A stretch of DNA of 64,000 bases from Burkholderia guangdongensis (GCF_013403875.1 NZ_JACBNX010000001.1:124001-188000), one strand, 5' to 3'. Shown: positions 33,291 through 43,496, counted from the stretch's first letter. Translations and numbers: made by a program. Notes: generated by a model from the letters alone, not told the origin.

Positions 33291-35756
33291 TTACGCGGGC
33301 ATCTCCATGCGCGGATTGCCGGTCTTGCGCAGGCGCGTTTCGACGTGGTCGATCAACTGCGCGATCTCGGCGAACCCCGCGATGTGCGACGCCCCCTTGA
33401 TCCGGTGGGTCGCGTGCAGCGCGCCCGGAATGTCGCGCTTGAGTAGCGCGGTGGCGAGCGCGTCGAAATCCTCCGCGACGCTGCTCACGTATATCGTCCG
33501 GAGATCGCCCCCATGGCCCGGCCCGGTGTGCTCGGGCGGTTCGTCGAGCGCGATGCCCGAGTACGCGGGGCACCACATCGAGATCATCTGTCGCAGCGCA
33601 TGCAGACGCAGCGGCTTGCCGAGCACGCCGTCCATGCCGCTCTCGAAGCAGCGCATCTTGTGTGCGTCGTCGGTGGACGCCGAGATCGCAATGATCGGCA
33701 CGCGTTCGGCCTGGCGCGCGGTCTCGCCCTGCCGGACCCGTTGCGCGACCGCATAGCCGTCGATGTCGGGCAGGTTGCAGTCGAGCAGCACCATGTCGAA
33801 GCGCGTGCGCGCGAGCTGCTGCAGCGCGTCCCGGCCGGTGCTGGCCATCACCGCCTGGCAGCGGAGCTCGTCGCATTGCTGGCGGATCGCGAACTGGACG
33901 GTTTCGTGATCGTCGACGACGAGCACGAGCGGAACATCGCGGCGTGCGTCCGGCCGGTGTGCGACCGGCGACGCGACGGACATGTCGGCGATGTCGGCGG
34001 CGATGTCGGCGGCGCGGCCGGGCGCGTCGAGTGCGGCGGGTACGGTGGGTACGGTGGGTACGGTGGGTACGGTGGCCGCGGCCGGCGCTCGAGCGACTGT
34101 CGCGGCGACCGGCAGGCGGACCGTCATCGTCGTTTCGACGTTCGGTGTGCTGTCGGCCGTGATCGTGCCGCGCATCAGCCCGACGAGCTCACGGCAGATC
34201 GCGAGCCCGAGCCCGCTGCCGGTCGCGGCGCGATGCGGCGCATGCTCGGCCTGCCAGTACGCGTCGAAGATATGCTCGCGCCGCTCGGGCGAAATGCCGA
34301 TGCCGGTGTCTCGCACCTGAATCATCAGCGTGCCGCTTTGACCGTGCCGGCCAGGCAGATAGTCGATGCGCAGCGTGACCGACCCGGCCGACGTGAACTT
34401 GATCGCGTTGACGAGCAGATTGACGACGATCTGGCGCACGCGCACCGGATCGATCACGACACACAGCGACGGCGGGCATGCGACGTCGAGCGCAAGCTGC
34501 TTTTCGTCGGCGCGCCAGCGCACCATGTCGAGGCTCTGCCGCGCCCACGATTCGAGCTCGACGGGCTGTGGCGCCAGCACGATCTTGCGGGATTCGAGAC
34601 GAGAATAATCGGCGATGTCGTCGAGCAGCGTGAGCAGCGTTTCCGATGCGGAGATCGCGGCGTTCGCGCGGCTCGCCTGCCTGCCGGTCAGCCGCGAGCG
34701 CTGCAGCAGCTCGAGCGACGACAGCACCGTATGCATCGGCGTGCGGATTTCGTGGCTGACGAACGCAAGGAACAGCGCCTTGTCGCGCTCGCTGCGGATC
34801 GCGGCGGCGCGCGATTTCCACGACAGATACGCGAGCAGCGCGAAGGCGGCGAGCGCGATGCCGACCGCGAGCACCTGCGGCGCGCGGTAGTGGAGGATCG
34901 AGCGGAGCGTCGGCTTGCCGTAGTCGGCGAGTTCGACCCAGGTGCGGGTCATCGCGGCCGTTTCGTCGACCGGAATCGCCGCAAGCGATTTGTCGATGAT
35001 CGATGCGAGGATCGGCGAATCGGCGCGCGTGAGCATCGCGAGCGACAGCGGCCGGTCGGCGAGCGTGCCGGACACGTGGAGCTGCCCCTGGAAACGGCGG
35101 CGAAGGATCGGCAGCAGCGTCGCGTCGACGCCGAGCGCGACGTCGGCGGCACCTTCGGCGACGGCGGCGAGCGCGCGTTCCTCGGTATCGAACGCCAGCA
35201 CGTCGAGCTTCACGCCGCCATGGCGCAGGAAGTATTCGATCGAGCCGCGCCCCTTGATCGCGACGCGCTTGCCGTCGAGCCCTTGCAGGCCGAAGATCAT
35301 CCGCGCGTTCTCGCGCGTCACCGCCGCGAGCTGGCCGACGAAATACGGCGTGCTGACGAGCGCGCGATCGCCGAGCCGTTCGTGTGCGACTTCGCGCCAG
35401 ATGCCCGGCAGCAGATCGACCTTGCCCGACTCGAGCGCCGGATACGCGTGCCCCCATTGCGTGCCGGACACGAACCGGAACGTGATGCCGGTCATTCTGG
35501 AGATCGCGCCGAGGTAGCCGGCGACGAGGCCCGCGTGTTCGCCGTTGCGGAGGTATTCGATCGGATGCCAGTCGGCTTCCGCCGCGACGCGGACGACCGG
35601 GTGCGCGTTGATCCATCGCTGCTCTTCGTCGGTGAAGAGCGGCTTGCCGCAGACGACGGCGCCCGTAGCGGGAAGCGATCCGGCGAGCAGGGTCGAGAGC
35701 AATACGCAGCAAAGCAGGCACCTCAGGGCGCCATGCGCGATAAACCGTGCTTCCAT
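33291..35756 (-). CDS. BvgS-like hybrid sensor histidine kinase (821 aa)
   Basis: Signal peptide (LLCCVLLSTLLAGSLPATGA), then one periplasmic SBP_bac_3 (venus flytrap) domain, about residues 45-270 (WINAHPVVRVAAEADWHPIEYLRNGEHAGLVAGYL...). A transmembrane helix follows (VLAVGIALAAFALLAYLSW). HisKA with FVSHEIRTPMH, HATPase with NLLVNAIKFTSAG, DTGIGISPE and GSGLGLAIC. A Pro/Val/Thr linker carries a tandem repeat, then receiver (LVLVVDDHE, Asp in LLDCNLPDIDG, GKPLR) and HPt (ATHRIKGASHIAG). BvgS has two flytrap domains and a PAS; this one has one and no PAS. Start ATG 35756 keeps the signal peptide. Confidence 0.92.
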   Translation of the reverse strand: MEARFIAHGALRCLLCCVLLSTLLAGSLPATGAVVCGKPLFTDEEQRWINAHPVVRVAAEADWHPIEYLRNGEHAGLVAGYLGAISRMTGITFRFVSGTQWGHAYPALESGKVDLLPGIWREVAHERLGDRALVSTPYFVGQLAAVTRENARMIFGLQGLDGKRVAIKGRGSIEYFLRHGGVKLDVLAFDTEERALAAVAEGAADVALGVDATLLPILRRRFQGQLHVSGTLADRPLSLAMLTRADSPILASIIDKSLAAIPVDETAAMTRTWVELADYGKPTLRSILHYRAPQVLAVGIALAAFALLAYLSWKSRAAAIRSERDKALFLAFVSHEIRTPMHTVLSSLELLQRSRLTGRQASRANAAISASETLLTLLDDIADYSRLESRKIVLAPQPVELESWARQSLDMVRWRADEKQLALDVACPPSLCVVIDPVRVRQIVVNLLVNAIKFTSAGSVTLRIDYLPGRHGQSGTLMIQVRDTGIGISPERREHIFDAYWQAEHAPHRAATGSGLGLAICRELVGLMRGTITADSTPNVETTMTVRLPVAATVARAPAAATVPTVPTVPTVPAALDAPGRAADIAADIADMSVASPVAHRPDARRDVPLVLVVDDHETVQFAIRQQCDELRCQAVMASTGRDALQQLARTRFDMVLLDCNLPDIDGYAVAQRVRQGETARQAERVPIIAISASTDDAHKMRCFESGMDGVLGKPLRLHALRQMISMWCPAYSGIALDEPPEHTGPGHGGDLRTIYVSSVAEDFDALATALLKRDIPGALHATHRIKGASHIAGFAEIAQLIDHVETRLRKTGNPRMEMPA
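34039..34074. repeat. Four perfect 9-bp tandem repeats inside the sensor kinase gene
   Basis: GGTACGGTG is repeated four times without change. On the coding strand it encodes a Val-Pro-Thr repeat in the linker between the kinase and receiver domains. In-frame copy-number change would alter linker length only. Confidence 0.9.
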
Positions 35757-35955
35757 GATCGATGCGGTCAGAGCGACGCAGACGTGTTCGGAGACGCGAA
35801 TCGAAATTGACCCGTCGGATGCCGACACTCTAACCGCCGAACGTTGTAATTCCAGTTTTGTATGACAAATTTCAGACGGAGCGTATCAGACTATTCTCAA
35901 TTTGAGCGGTTGCGCGATGCGTGCCCGCGAACTTCAACCTCGGAGGATGCCGTCC

Positions 35956-36831
35956 ATGCTGAAACCCGAAGTCGACAGTCTGGTTCCCCATGTACCGTTT
36001 TCGCGCCGCAAGTTCGTGCAGGCGGCGCTCGGCGGCACGTTCGCGGCGGCGGTGCTGCCCGTGTCCGCGCAGACGATCACCACCGACAGCGCCGGACTCG
36101 ATGCGGGCACGGTCGAGATCCGCTCGGGCGACGCGAGCGTGCCCGCCTATCGCGCGCAGCCGCAGGGCAAGTCCGATCTGCCGGTCGTCGTCGTGATTCA
36201 CGAGATATTCGCGGTGCACGCCCACATCGCGGACGTCTGCCGCCGCTTCGCGAAGCTCGGCTATCTGGCGGTCGCGCCCGACCTGTTCTCGCGGCAAGGC
36301 GACGTGTCGAAGATGCCGACGATCCAGGGCATCGTCGAATCCATCGTCAGCAAGGTGCCCGACCGCGAGGTCACCGAGGATCTCGACGCGACCGTCGCGT
36401 GGGCGATTGCCAACGGCGGCGACGCGAAGCGGGTCGGCGTGGTCGGCTTCTGCTGGGGCGGGCGTCAGGCGTGGCTGTATGCGGAGCACAATTCGAACGT
36501 GCGCGCGGCCGTCTCGTGGTACGGGATGGTCGAGGGCAAGCACGACGAAATGACGCCGTTCAATCCGGTCGATCGGGTGTCGTCGCTGCAGGTGCCGGTG
36601 CTCGGCTTCTATGGCGCGAAGGACACGGTCAATCCGCAGGCCACGCTGGCCGACTTGCGTGCGGGCCTCGCGGCGAGCGATACGCGGGCCGCGCACGAAT
36701 CGCGGATCGTCATCTACGACGACGCGGGGCACGGCTTTTTCGCCGACTATCGTCCGAGCTATGTGAAGGCCGATGCGGAGGACAGCTGGAAGCGCGCGAT
36801 CGCGTGGCTGCGCAAGTATGGCGTGATGTGA
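35956..36831 (+). CDS. Dienelactone hydrolase family protein, Tat-exported (291 aa)
   Basis: The N-terminus holds a twin-arginine signal, SRRKFVQAALGGTFAAAVLPVSA, so export of a folded protein to the periplasm is predicted. The alpha/beta hydrolase core has the DLH features: VVVIHEIFAVHAHI, nucleophile Cys in VGFCWGGRQAW, Asp in GFYGAKDTVN and His in DAGHGFFAD. Substrate unknown; members cleave dienelactones and other esters. The start at 35956 fits GGAGG (35942-35946). It is divergent from the sensor kinase. A 14-bp tandem duplication (36820-36847) covers the stop codon. Confidence 0.92.
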   Translation: MLKPEVDSLVPHVPFSRRKFVQAALGGTFAAAVLPVSAQTITTDSAGLDAGTVEIRSGDASVPAYRAQPQGKSDLPVVVVIHEIFAVHAHIADVCRRFAKLGYLAVAPDLFSRQGDVSKMPTIQGIVESIVSKVPDREVTEDLDATVAWAIANGGDAKRVGVVGFCWGGRQAWLYAEHNSNVRAAVSWYGMVEGKHDEMTPFNPVDRVSSLQVPVLGFYGAKDTVNPQATLADLRAGLAASDTRAAHESRIVIYDDAGHGFFADYRPSYVKADAEDSWKRAIAWLRKYGVM

Positions 36832-36901
36832 AAGGCGTGATGTGAAAGAAGTGAAGCGGAGCGCGCTCCGGCGAGCGGGTGCCCGCCGGCGCGCCGTCGC
36901 A

Positions 36902-37771
36902 TTACGGCGTGGGGCCGGTCGCGACCGGTCGCGCCGGATCGCTGCTCCATTCGCTCCACGAACCCGGATACAGCGCGGCGCCGTGCAGGCCCGCGATCTC
37001 CAGCGCGAGCGCGTTGTGGCATGCGGTCACGCCCGAGCCGCATTGCAGGATCACGCGGTTCGGCTCGGTGCCGGCGAGCAGCGCGGAAAACGTCTCGCGC
37101 AGCTCGTGTCCGGTCTTGAAGCGGCCGTCCGCGGTCAGGTTGTCCTTGAAGAAGCGGTTGCGTGCGCCGGGGATGTGGCCGCCGACGCGATCGAGCGTTT
37201 CATTTTCTCCGCGATAGCGATCGGGCGAGCGCGCGTCGATCACGAGCCGCGCGTGCGTCGCGAGATTGGCGAGCACCGCCTGCGCGTCGGCGGTCACCTC
37301 GAGCGGCGGCTGCGCGCGGAAATCGCCGGCGGTGACGCGCGGCACGTCGGTCGCGAGCGGCTGACCGGCGGCCTCCCATGCTTGCAGGCCGCCGTCGAGG
37401 ACCGCGACTGAATCGTGCCCGAGCCAGCGCAGCAGCCACCAGAGCCGCGCCGCATACATGCCGCCATGCGCGTCGTACGCGACGACCTGCTGACCTTGCT
37501 TCAGGCCGCGATTGACGAGCGTCGCGACGAGCGCGTCGCGCGACGGCAGCGGATGGCGGCCGTTCGTGCCGGTTTTGCGGCCCGACAGGTCGCGATCGAG
37601 GTGGAGATACTGCGCGCCGGGGAGATGGCCGGCCGCATACGCGGCTTCGCCCGCGCCGGTGTCCGCGAGATCGAAGCGGCAGTCGAATAGCACGACGCTG
37701 GCCGGCGCGGCCGCGACGCGTTCGGCGAGATTGGCCGCCGAGATGAGCGTGGTGTAGTGGGTGTGTGACAT
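36902..37771 (-). CDS. Sulfurtransferase, thiosulfate/3-mercaptopyruvate type (289 aa)
   Basis: Two rhodanese domains in tandem. The N-terminal one is inactive (around residues 25-130, VVAYDAHGGMYAARLWW without the Cys). The C-terminal one has the active loop ILQCGSGVTACHN near residue 240; CGSGVTA is the six-residue loop typical of 3-mercaptopyruvate sulfurtransferases (SseA), while thiosulfate enzymes differ. Cytoplasmic; no signal peptide. It is convergent with the hydrolase gene and shares the region of the terminator of the next gene upstream. Confidence 0.92.
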   Translation of the reverse strand: MSHTHYTTLISAANLAERVAAAPASVVLFDCRFDLADTGAGEAAYAAGHLPGAQYLHLDRDLSGRKTGTNGRHPLPSRDALVATLVNRGLKQGQQVVAYDAHGGMYAARLWWLLRWLGHDSVAVLDGGLQAWEAAGQPLATDVPRVTAGDFRAQPPLEVTADAQAVLANLATHARLVIDARSPDRYRGENETLDRVGGHIPGARNRFFKDNLTADGRFKTGHELRETFSALLAGTEPNRVILQCGSGVTACHNALALEIAGLHGAALYPGSWSEWSSDPARPVATGPTP

Positions 37772-37830
37772 GACGGCTCCTGATTGAGCGAACGGCCTGA
37801 CGAGCTAAGGGGCCTGATGTACTAAGTCTA

Positions 37831-37861
37831 AACAAAAAAAGACGAGCCGCAGCTCGTCTTT
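37831..37861 (-). terminator. Intrinsic terminator for the Rieske oxygenase gene
   Basis: AAAGACGAGC (37838-37847) and GCTCGTCTTT (37852-37861) form a 10-bp stem with a 4-nt loop. On the minus strand the stem is followed by a seven-T run (37834-37840), a classic terminator. Confidence 0.92.
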
Positions 37862-37894
37862 CGTCATGCTTTCATCATGCCGCCGGCCGATCCG

Positions 37895-39001
37895 TCAGAT
37901 CGCGCCGAGCTCGCGCCGCAGGAACTCGTGGAAGTGCTGCATGCCGTCTTCCATCGGGCTCTGGTACGGACCGACCTGCGACTCGCCGCGCTCGAGCAGC
38001 GCCCGGCGCCCGGCATCCATCCGCATCGCGATCTCGTCGTCCTCGACCGCGGTTTCCATATAGGCCGCGCGCTCCGCCTCGACGAACTCGCGCTCGAACA
38101 GCGCGATTTCCTCGGGATAGTAGAACTCGACGATGTTCGTGGTCTTCTGCGGGCCGCGCGGGATCAGCCACGACACGACGAGCACGTGCGGATACCATTC
38201 GATCATCACGCCCGGGTAGTAGACCATCCAGATCGCGCCGAACTCGGGCGGCACGCCGTCGCGGAACTTCAGCACCTGCTCGTGCCATTTCTGGTATGTC
38301 GGGCTGCCCGGCTTCGCGAGCGCGCTGTGCACGCCGACCGTCTGCACGCTGTACCAGTCGCCGAATTCCCACTCGAGATCGTCGCAGGACACGAAGCTGC
38401 CGAGGCCCGGGTGGAACGGGACGACGTGGTAATCCTCGAGATACACCTCGATGAACGTCTTCCAGTTGTAGTCGCACTCGTGGATCTGCACGTGATCGAA
38501 CACGTACTCCGAGAAGTCGAAGTGATGCCGGGTGCCGAGCCGTGCGAGATCGCGTGCGACGTCGCGGCCGCCGGCCTCGAACAGCAGCCCCTGCCAGTTC
38601 TGCAGCGGCGCCTTGTTCAGGTTCAGGCAGGGCTTGTCGGGGAAGTGCGGCGCACCGAGCAGCTGGCCCTCGAGATCGTAGGTCCAGCGGTGCAGCGGGC
38701 ACACGATGTTCTGCGTGTGGCCACGCCCGTTCAGCATGATCGCCTGCCGGTGGCGGCAGACGTTCGACAGCAGTTCGACCTGGTTCGCCGGGTTGCGCAC
38801 CAGCACGCGGCCCTCGTTCTCGGAAGGCAGCGCAAAATAGTCCCCCGCCTCGGGCACCATCAATTCGTGCCCGACGTAGCGAGGTCCTTGCTTGAAAAGT
38901 GTTTCGATTTCGCGCGCAAGCAGCGCCTCATCGAAGTAAGCCGTGACTGGAAGCTGGCTGTGTGCCGACTTCAACTGCAGCGCGTCGCTCAGATTGGACA
39001 T
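37895..39001 (-). CDS. Aromatic ring-hydroxylating oxygenase, alpha subunit (368 aa)
   Basis: Rieske [2Fe-2S] ligands are in CRHRQAIM...CPLHRW (about residues 81-105). The mononuclear iron site is EDYHVVPFHPG (His pair near 205-210). Electron bridging Asp/Glu precede it. No beta subunit, ferredoxin or reductase gene is adjacent, so partners must lie elsewhere; substrate is unknown, with choline/carnitine-type and aromatic oxygenases both possible in this group. ATG 39001 is chosen because GGGAGTGGGA lies in front of it; the frame extends further upstream without a good ribosome site. Confidence 0.9.
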   Translation of the reverse strand: MSNLSDALQLKSAHSQLPVTAYFDEALLAREIETLFKQGPRYVGHELMVPEAGDYFALPSENEGRVLVRNPANQVELLSNVCRHRQAIMLNGRGHTQNIVCPLHRWTYDLEGQLLGAPHFPDKPCLNLNKAPLQNWQGLLFEAGGRDVARDLARLGTRHHFDFSEYVFDHVQIHECDYNWKTFIEVYLEDYHVVPFHPGLGSFVSCDDLEWEFGDWYSVQTVGVHSALAKPGSPTYQKWHEQVLKFRDGVPPEFGAIWMVYYPGVMIEWYPHVLVVSWLIPRGPQKTTNIVEFYYPEEIALFEREFVEAERAAYMETAVEDDEIAMRMDAGRRALLERGESQVGPYQSPMEDGMQHFHEFLRRELGAI

Positions 39002-39273
39002 TCCCACTCCCGGTGAAAGCGTGAAAGCAGTGAACAACCCAACCATCGAAAATTCGATTTTGGGGAGCCGAAGATTATACCGGGATCGATATCCGAGGGG
39101 GACGCTTAAGTATCTGATTTGTGTAAAATTTTTGTGACAACGCAAATTTTCGCGCGCCGGTGCGCATCGTGATGGGGTCGGAGTGCGCGCGCGGAAGGAA
39201 GCATGTCAGGAGGTCGGGGAATTCGCTTTTGCCGTAGAATGTCCGACTTGTTTTGAAATTTGACACATCGTCC

Positions 39274-39567
39274 ATGGCGAAATCCGCATCCCCAGGTGCC
39301 ACGCCGCCCGGCAACGGCTCCGAACCCTTGCCGGAGAATTACGAGACGGCGCTGGCGGAGCTCGAAACGCTGGTCGCGCGGATGGAAGGCGGCAGCCTGA
39401 GTCTCGAGGATTCGCTGACGGCCTATCGGCGCGGTGCCGCGCTTGTTGCGTTTTGCCAACAGCAGCTCGAAAAAGTGGAGCAGCAGGTCCGCGTGCTCGA
39501 CGGGGCGACCCTGAAGCCGCTTTCGGCCGGCGCGGCCGCCACGGACGGCGAAGACGACGATCTATGA
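39274..39567 (+). CDS. xseB: Exodeoxyribonuclease VII small subunit (97 aa)
   Basis: The core ENYETALAELETLVARMEGGSLSLEDSLTAYRRGAALVAFCQQQLEKVEQQVRVL is the whole family signature. It binds XseA, encoded elsewhere, to degrade single-stranded DNA. The first ~25 residues are a Pro/Ser-rich extension and the C-terminus is acidic. ATG 39274 is chosen over TTG 39253. The stop overlaps ispA by 4 bp. A TAGAAT at 39235-39240 could be its -10 box. Confidence 0.95.
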   Translation: MAKSASPGATPPGNGSEPLPENYETALAELETLVARMEGGSLSLEDSLTAYRRGAALVAFCQQQLEKVEQQVRVLDGATLKPLSAGAAATDGEDDDL

Positions 39568-40448
39568 CATTCGAACAATGGGTGCGGTCGGTGCTCGACC
39601 GTGTCGAGGACGCGCTCGGCCGCTATCTGCCGGCGGACACTGTGGTGCCCGCGCAACTCCATGAGGCGATGCGCTATGCGGTCATGGGCGGCGGCAAGCG
39701 CGTGCGTCCGCTGCTGTGCCATGCGGCGGGCGAACTGACCGGCGCGACCGAGGCGGCGCGCAACGCGGCGGCGGCGGCGCTGGAGATGATCCACGTGTAT
39801 TCGCTCGTCCACGACGACATGCCGTGCATGGACGACGACGCGCTGCGCCGCGGCAAGCCGACCGTCCACGTGAAATACGATGAGCCGACGGCACTGCTCG
39901 TCGGCGACGCGCTGCAGTCGCAGGCGTTCGTCGCGCTGACCGATGCCGACGCGCTCGCGCCGGCCCAGCAGGCCGCGCTCGTGCGCGAACTCGCGCTCGC
40001 GAGCGGCTCGATCGGGATGGCCGGCGGGCAGGCGATCGATCTCGCGAGCGTCGGCGTGAAGCTGTCGCGCGAGCAGCTCGAGACGATGCACAGAATGAAG
40101 ACCGGCGCGCTGTTGCGCGCGTCGGTCCGGATGGGCGCGCTTGCGGGCGATGCGCCGTCGGCTGACGCGATGGCGTCGCTCGACGCGTATGCGGCCGCGA
40201 TCGGGCTCGCGTTCCAGGTCGTCGACGATATTCTCGACGTGACGACCGATTCCGCGACGCTCGGCAAGACGGCCGGCAAGGACGCGGCGAACGACAAGCC
40301 GACCTACGTATCGATTCTCGGCCTCGACGCGTCGCGCGAGCTCGCCGCGCGCTTGCGCGCGGACGCGCACGCCGCGCTGAAGCCGTTCGGCGCGCGCGCG
40401 CAGCGTCTCGCCGAACTGGCCGACCTGGTGGTGAACCGGGCGAGCTGA
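39564..40448 (+). CDS. ispA: Farnesyl diphosphate synthase / polyprenyl synthetase (294 aa)
   Basis: Condenses isopentenyl diphosphate with dimethylallyl and geranyl diphosphate. First Asp-rich motif LVHDDMPCMDDD (about residues 81-92) with GGGKRVRPLL ahead of it; second motif FQVVDDILDVT near 220; GKTAGKDAANDKPTYV follows. Length is typical. It overlaps xseB (ATGA) and is followed after 81 nt by dxs, the standard xseB-ispA-dxs operon that links precursor supply to prenyl chain synthesis. Confidence 0.95.
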   Translation: MTFEQWVRSVLDRVEDALGRYLPADTVVPAQLHEAMRYAVMGGGKRVRPLLCHAAGELTGATEAARNAAAAALEMIHVYSLVHDDMPCMDDDALRRGKPTVHVKYDEPTALLVGDALQSQAFVALTDADALAPAQQAALVRELALASGSIGMAGGQAIDLASVGVKLSREQLETMHRMKTGALLRASVRMGALAGDAPSADAMASLDAYAAAIGLAFQVVDDILDVTTDSATLGKTAGKDAANDKPTYVSILGLDASRELAARLRADAHAALKPFGARAQRLAELADLVVNRAS

Positions 40449-40529
40449 CGCGCAGTCCCGCCGCCGCGCGCCCGCCGCGGTGCGCGCCGAGGAGGGCGGG
40501 CGCGTGTGTTTTCCTAAAGTGGAACGACG

Positions 40530-42434
40530 ATGTACGACTTGCTCAAAACCATCGACGATCCGGCGGATCTGCGCCGCCTCGATCGTCGCCAACTGCACCC
40601 GCTCGCCGACGAGCTGCGTGCGTTCGTGCTCGACAGCGTGTCGAAGACGGGCGGCCATTTGTCGTCGAACCTCGGCACGGTCGAACTGACGATCGCGCTG
40701 CACTACGTGTTCGATACGCCGAACGACCGCATCGTGTGGGACGTCGGTCATCAGACCTATCCTCACAAGATCCTGACCGGCCGCCGCGACCAGATGCCGA
40801 CGCTGCGTCAGCTCGACGGCATCTCGGGCTTTCCGCGCCGCAGCGAGTCGGAATACGACACGTTCGGCACCGCGCACTCGAGCACGTCGATCTCGGCCGC
40901 GTACGGGATGGCGGCGGGCAGCAAGCTGAACGGCGACAACCGCTTCTCGATCGCGGTGATCGGCGACGGCGCGATGACGGCCGGCATGGCGTTCGAGGCG
41001 ATGAACAGCGCGGGCATCGACGAGAACGCGAAGCTGCTCGTGATCCTGAACGACAACGACATGTCGATCTCGCCGCCGGTCGGCGCGCTGAACCGCCATC
41101 TCGCGCGCCTGATGTCGGGCCGCTTCTACGCGGCCGCGCGCGCGGGCGTCGAGCGCGTGCTGAGCGTCGCGCCGCCGGTGCTCGAGCTCGCGCGCAAGCT
41201 CGAGGAGCATGCGAAGGGCATGGTCGTGCCCGCGACGCTGTTCGAGGAGTTCGGCTTCAACTACATCGGCCCGATCGACGGTCACGATCTCGATTCGCTG
41301 ATCCCGACGCTGCAGAACATTAAGGAGCTGAAAGGCCCGCAGTTCCTGCACGTCGTCACGAAGAAGGGGCAGGGCTACAAGCTCGCCGAGGCCGACCCGG
41401 TGCTCTATCACGGCCCGGGCAAGTTCAATCCGGCCGAAGGGATCAAGCCGTCGCCGACGCCCGCGAAGAAGACGTACACGCAGGTGTTCGGCGAATGGCT
41501 GTGCGACGAGGCCGAGCGCGACAAGCGCGTCGTCGGCGTCACGCCCGCGATGCGCGAAGGCTCGGGGCTCGTCGAGTTCGAGAAGCGCTTCCCGGATCGC
41601 TACTACGACGTCGGTATCGCCGAGCAGCACGCGGTCACGTTCGCGGGCGGCCTGGCGACCGAGGGGCTGAAGCCCGTCGTCGCGATCTACTCGACGTTCC
41701 TGCAGCGCGGGTACGACCAGCTGATTCACGACGTCGCGCTGCAGAACCTGCCGGTCGTGTTCGCGATCGACCGCGCGGGCCTCGTCGGCGCGGACGGCGC
41801 GACGCACGCGGGCGCGTACGACCTCGCGTTCATGCGCTGCATCCCGAACATGACGATCATGGCCGCGTCCGACGAGAACGAATGCCGCCAGATGCTGCAC
41901 ACCGCGCTGCAGCAGCCGAATCCGACCGCGGTGCGCTATCCGCGCGGCGCCGGCACGGGCGTCGCGACCGTGAAGGAACTCACCGGGATCCCGCTCGGCA
42001 AGGGCGAGGTGCGCCGCCGAACGTCGCAGCCGGAGGGCAAGCGGATCGCGATCCTCGCGTTCGGCACGATGGTCGCGCCGTCGCTCGCGGCGGCCGAAGA
42101 GCTCGATGCGACCGTCGCGAACATGCGCTTCGTGAAGCCGCTCGACGCGGAGCTCGTGCGCGAGCTCGCGCGCACGCACGACGCGATCGTCACGATCGAG
42201 GAAGGCTGCGTGATGGGCGGCGCGGGTTCCGCGTGCGTCGAAGCCCTGATGGAGCGTGGGGTTATCCGGCCCGTACTACAATTGGGCCTTCCGGACCGCT
42301 TCATCGATCATGGCGATCCCGCGAAGCTGCTGTCGCTGTGCGGCCTCGACGCCGCGGGCATCGCGAAGTCGATCCGCGAACGCTTTCTGAGCCAGGCGGC
42401 CGACGTGGCCGGCCACGCGAAGCGCGTGGCCTGA
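40530..42434 (+). CDS. dxs: 1-deoxy-D-xylulose-5-phosphate synthase (634 aa)
   Basis: First step of the MEP isoprenoid pathway (pyruvate plus glyceraldehyde 3-phosphate, thiamine diphosphate-dependent). N-terminal: [33 protein letters not shown], and ThDP/Mg motif [15 protein letters not shown] with [12 protein letters not shown]. Middle: [17 protein letters not shown] with catalytic Glu near 370, then [17 protein letters not shown]-terminal transketolase domain: [12 protein letters not shown]. Full length. It depends on the upstream ispA unit or a promoter in the 81-bp gap. Confidence 0.97.
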   Translation: MYDLLKTIDDPADLRRLDRRQLHPLADELRAFVLDSVSKTGGHLSSNLGTVELTIALHYVFDTPNDRIVWDVGHQTYPHKILTGRRDQMPTLRQLDGISGFPRRSESEYDTFGTAHSSTSISAAYGMAAGSKLNGDNRFSIAVIGDGAMTAGMAFEAMNSAGIDENAKLLVILNDNDMSISPPVGALNRHLARLMSGRFYAAARAGVERVLSVAPPVLELARKLEEHAKGMVVPATLFEEFGFNYIGPIDGHDLDSLIPTLQNIKELKGPQFLHVVTKKGQGYKLAEADPVLYHGPGKFNPAEGIKPSPTPAKKTYTQVFGEWLCDEAERDKRVVGVTPAMREGSGLVEFEKRFPDRYYDVGIAEQHAVTFAGGLATEGLKPVVAIYSTFLQRGYDQLIHDVALQNLPVVFAIDRAGLVGADGATHAGAYDLAFMRCIPNMTIMAASDENECRQMLHTALQQPNPTAVRYPRGAGTGVATVKELTGIPLGKGEVRRRTSQPEGKRIAILAFGTMVAPSLAAAEELDATVANMRFVKPLDAELVRELARTHDAIVTIEEGCVMGGAGSACVEALMERGVIRPVLQLGLPDRFIDHGDPAKLLSLCGLDAAGIAKSIRERFLSQAADVAGHAKRVA

Positions 42435-42454
42435 GATCCGCGGCGGCGCGACCG

Positions 42455-42534
42455 GCCGGCCTTCGCGGGCCGGCCAGTCGGGCGTGATCCGGTTTTTCAT
42501 TGATTCGGAAAACATGGGCCTGCGGGCCCATGTT
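42455..42534 (+). terminator. Two hairpins between dxs and folE2
   Basis: GGCCGGCC/GGCCGGCC (42455-42462, 42469-42476), with a five-T run 16 nt later (42493-42497), then AACATGGGCC/GGCCCATGTT (42511-42520, 42525-42534) with a TGCG loop. The pair probably ends the dxs transcript; the second could also be a folE2 leader structure. Confidence 0.6.
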
Positions 42535-42603
42535 GCATTTCCGGCTGCCGCTCGTCGCGGCGCGCGCGAAGCAGCATCGCGCGGCTAACAAGGATTGAAA
42601 AAA

Positions 42604-43413
42604 ATGAACCAGATGAATCCCGCTTTCGTGATGCCCGACGTGCAGAGCACGGTGGATACCCGTCAGATCCCGATCCAGCGCGTCGGCGTGAAGGCGGTCC
42701 GGCATCCGTTGACGGTGCGTACCGCAAGCGGCGACGAGCAGCCGAGCGTCGGCGTCTGGAATCTCGACGTGCATCTGCCGGCCGAGCAGAAGGGCACGCA
42801 CATGTCGCGTTTCGTCGCGCTGCTCGAAGAACATCGCGCGCCGCTGACGCTCGAGCGGTTCCGCGCGATGCTCGCGTCGATGCTCGACAAGCTCGAGGCG
42901 ACGGCCGGCCGCATCGAGGTGACGTTCCCGTATTTCGTCAGCAAGACCGCGCCGGTATCGGGCGTTCAAAGTCTGCTGGACTACGAAGTGACGCTCGCGG
43001 GCGATGTCCGCGACGGCGCGACGCGCGTGTTCATGAAGGTGCTCGTGCCGGTCACGAGCCTGTGCCCGTGCTCGAAGAAGATCTCGCAGTACGGCGCGCA
43101 CAATCAGCGCTCGCACGTGACGATCGACGCGGAGCTCGCGGCCGATCTGCCGGTCGAGACGCTGATCCGCATCGCCGAGGAAGAGGCGTCGTGCGAGCTG
43201 TGGGGGCTGCTGAAGCGTCCGGACGAGAAGTTCGTGACCGAGCGCGCGTACGAGAATCCGAAGTTCGTCGAGGATCTGGTGCGCGACGTCGCGCAGCGTC
43301 TCGATCGGGACGAGCGCATCGTCGCGTATGTGCTCGAGGCCGAGAATTTCGAGTCGATCCACAATCACAGCGCATATGCGCTGATCGAGCGCGACAAGCG
43401 TCTGGCCGCTTAA
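42604..43413 (+). CDS. folE2: GTP cyclohydrolase FolE2 (269 aa)
   Basis: Type IB GTP cyclohydrolase I, making dihydroneopterin triphosphate for folate. Signatures: [27 protein letters not shown] near the start, [35 protein letters not shown] with the metal-ligand/catalytic Cys near residue 148, and [39 protein letters not shown]. This isozyme can work with metals other than zinc. ATG 42604 is supported by AAGGA at 42589-42593. Repeats GGGCTCAAAGC follow the stop. Confidence 0.95.
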   Translation: MNQMNPAFVMPDVQSTVDTRQIPIQRVGVKAVRHPLTVRTASGDEQPSVGVWNLDVHLPAEQKGTHMSRFVALLEEHRAPLTLERFRAMLASMLDKLEATAGRIEVTFPYFVSKTAPVSGVQSLLDYEVTLAGDVRDGATRVFMKVLVPVTSLCPCSKKISQYGAHNQRSHVTIDAELAADLPVETLIRIAEEEASCELWGLLKRPDEKFVTERAYENPKFVEDLVRDVAQRLDRDERIVAYVLEAENFESIHNHSAYALIERDKRLAA

Positions 43414-43496
43414 GGGCTCAAAGCGGGCTCAAAGCGGACTCAACGCCGGCGCAGTGCAGGCCCGGCGCGGACGCACTGCTGGCCCACTGCGCGGAC

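Noticed and set aside
39423..42179. 918-codon open frame on the minus strand over xseB, ispA and dxs
   Set aside because: The + strand genes have clear family motifs in every part; the minus-strand reading is Arg/His/Ala low complexity.
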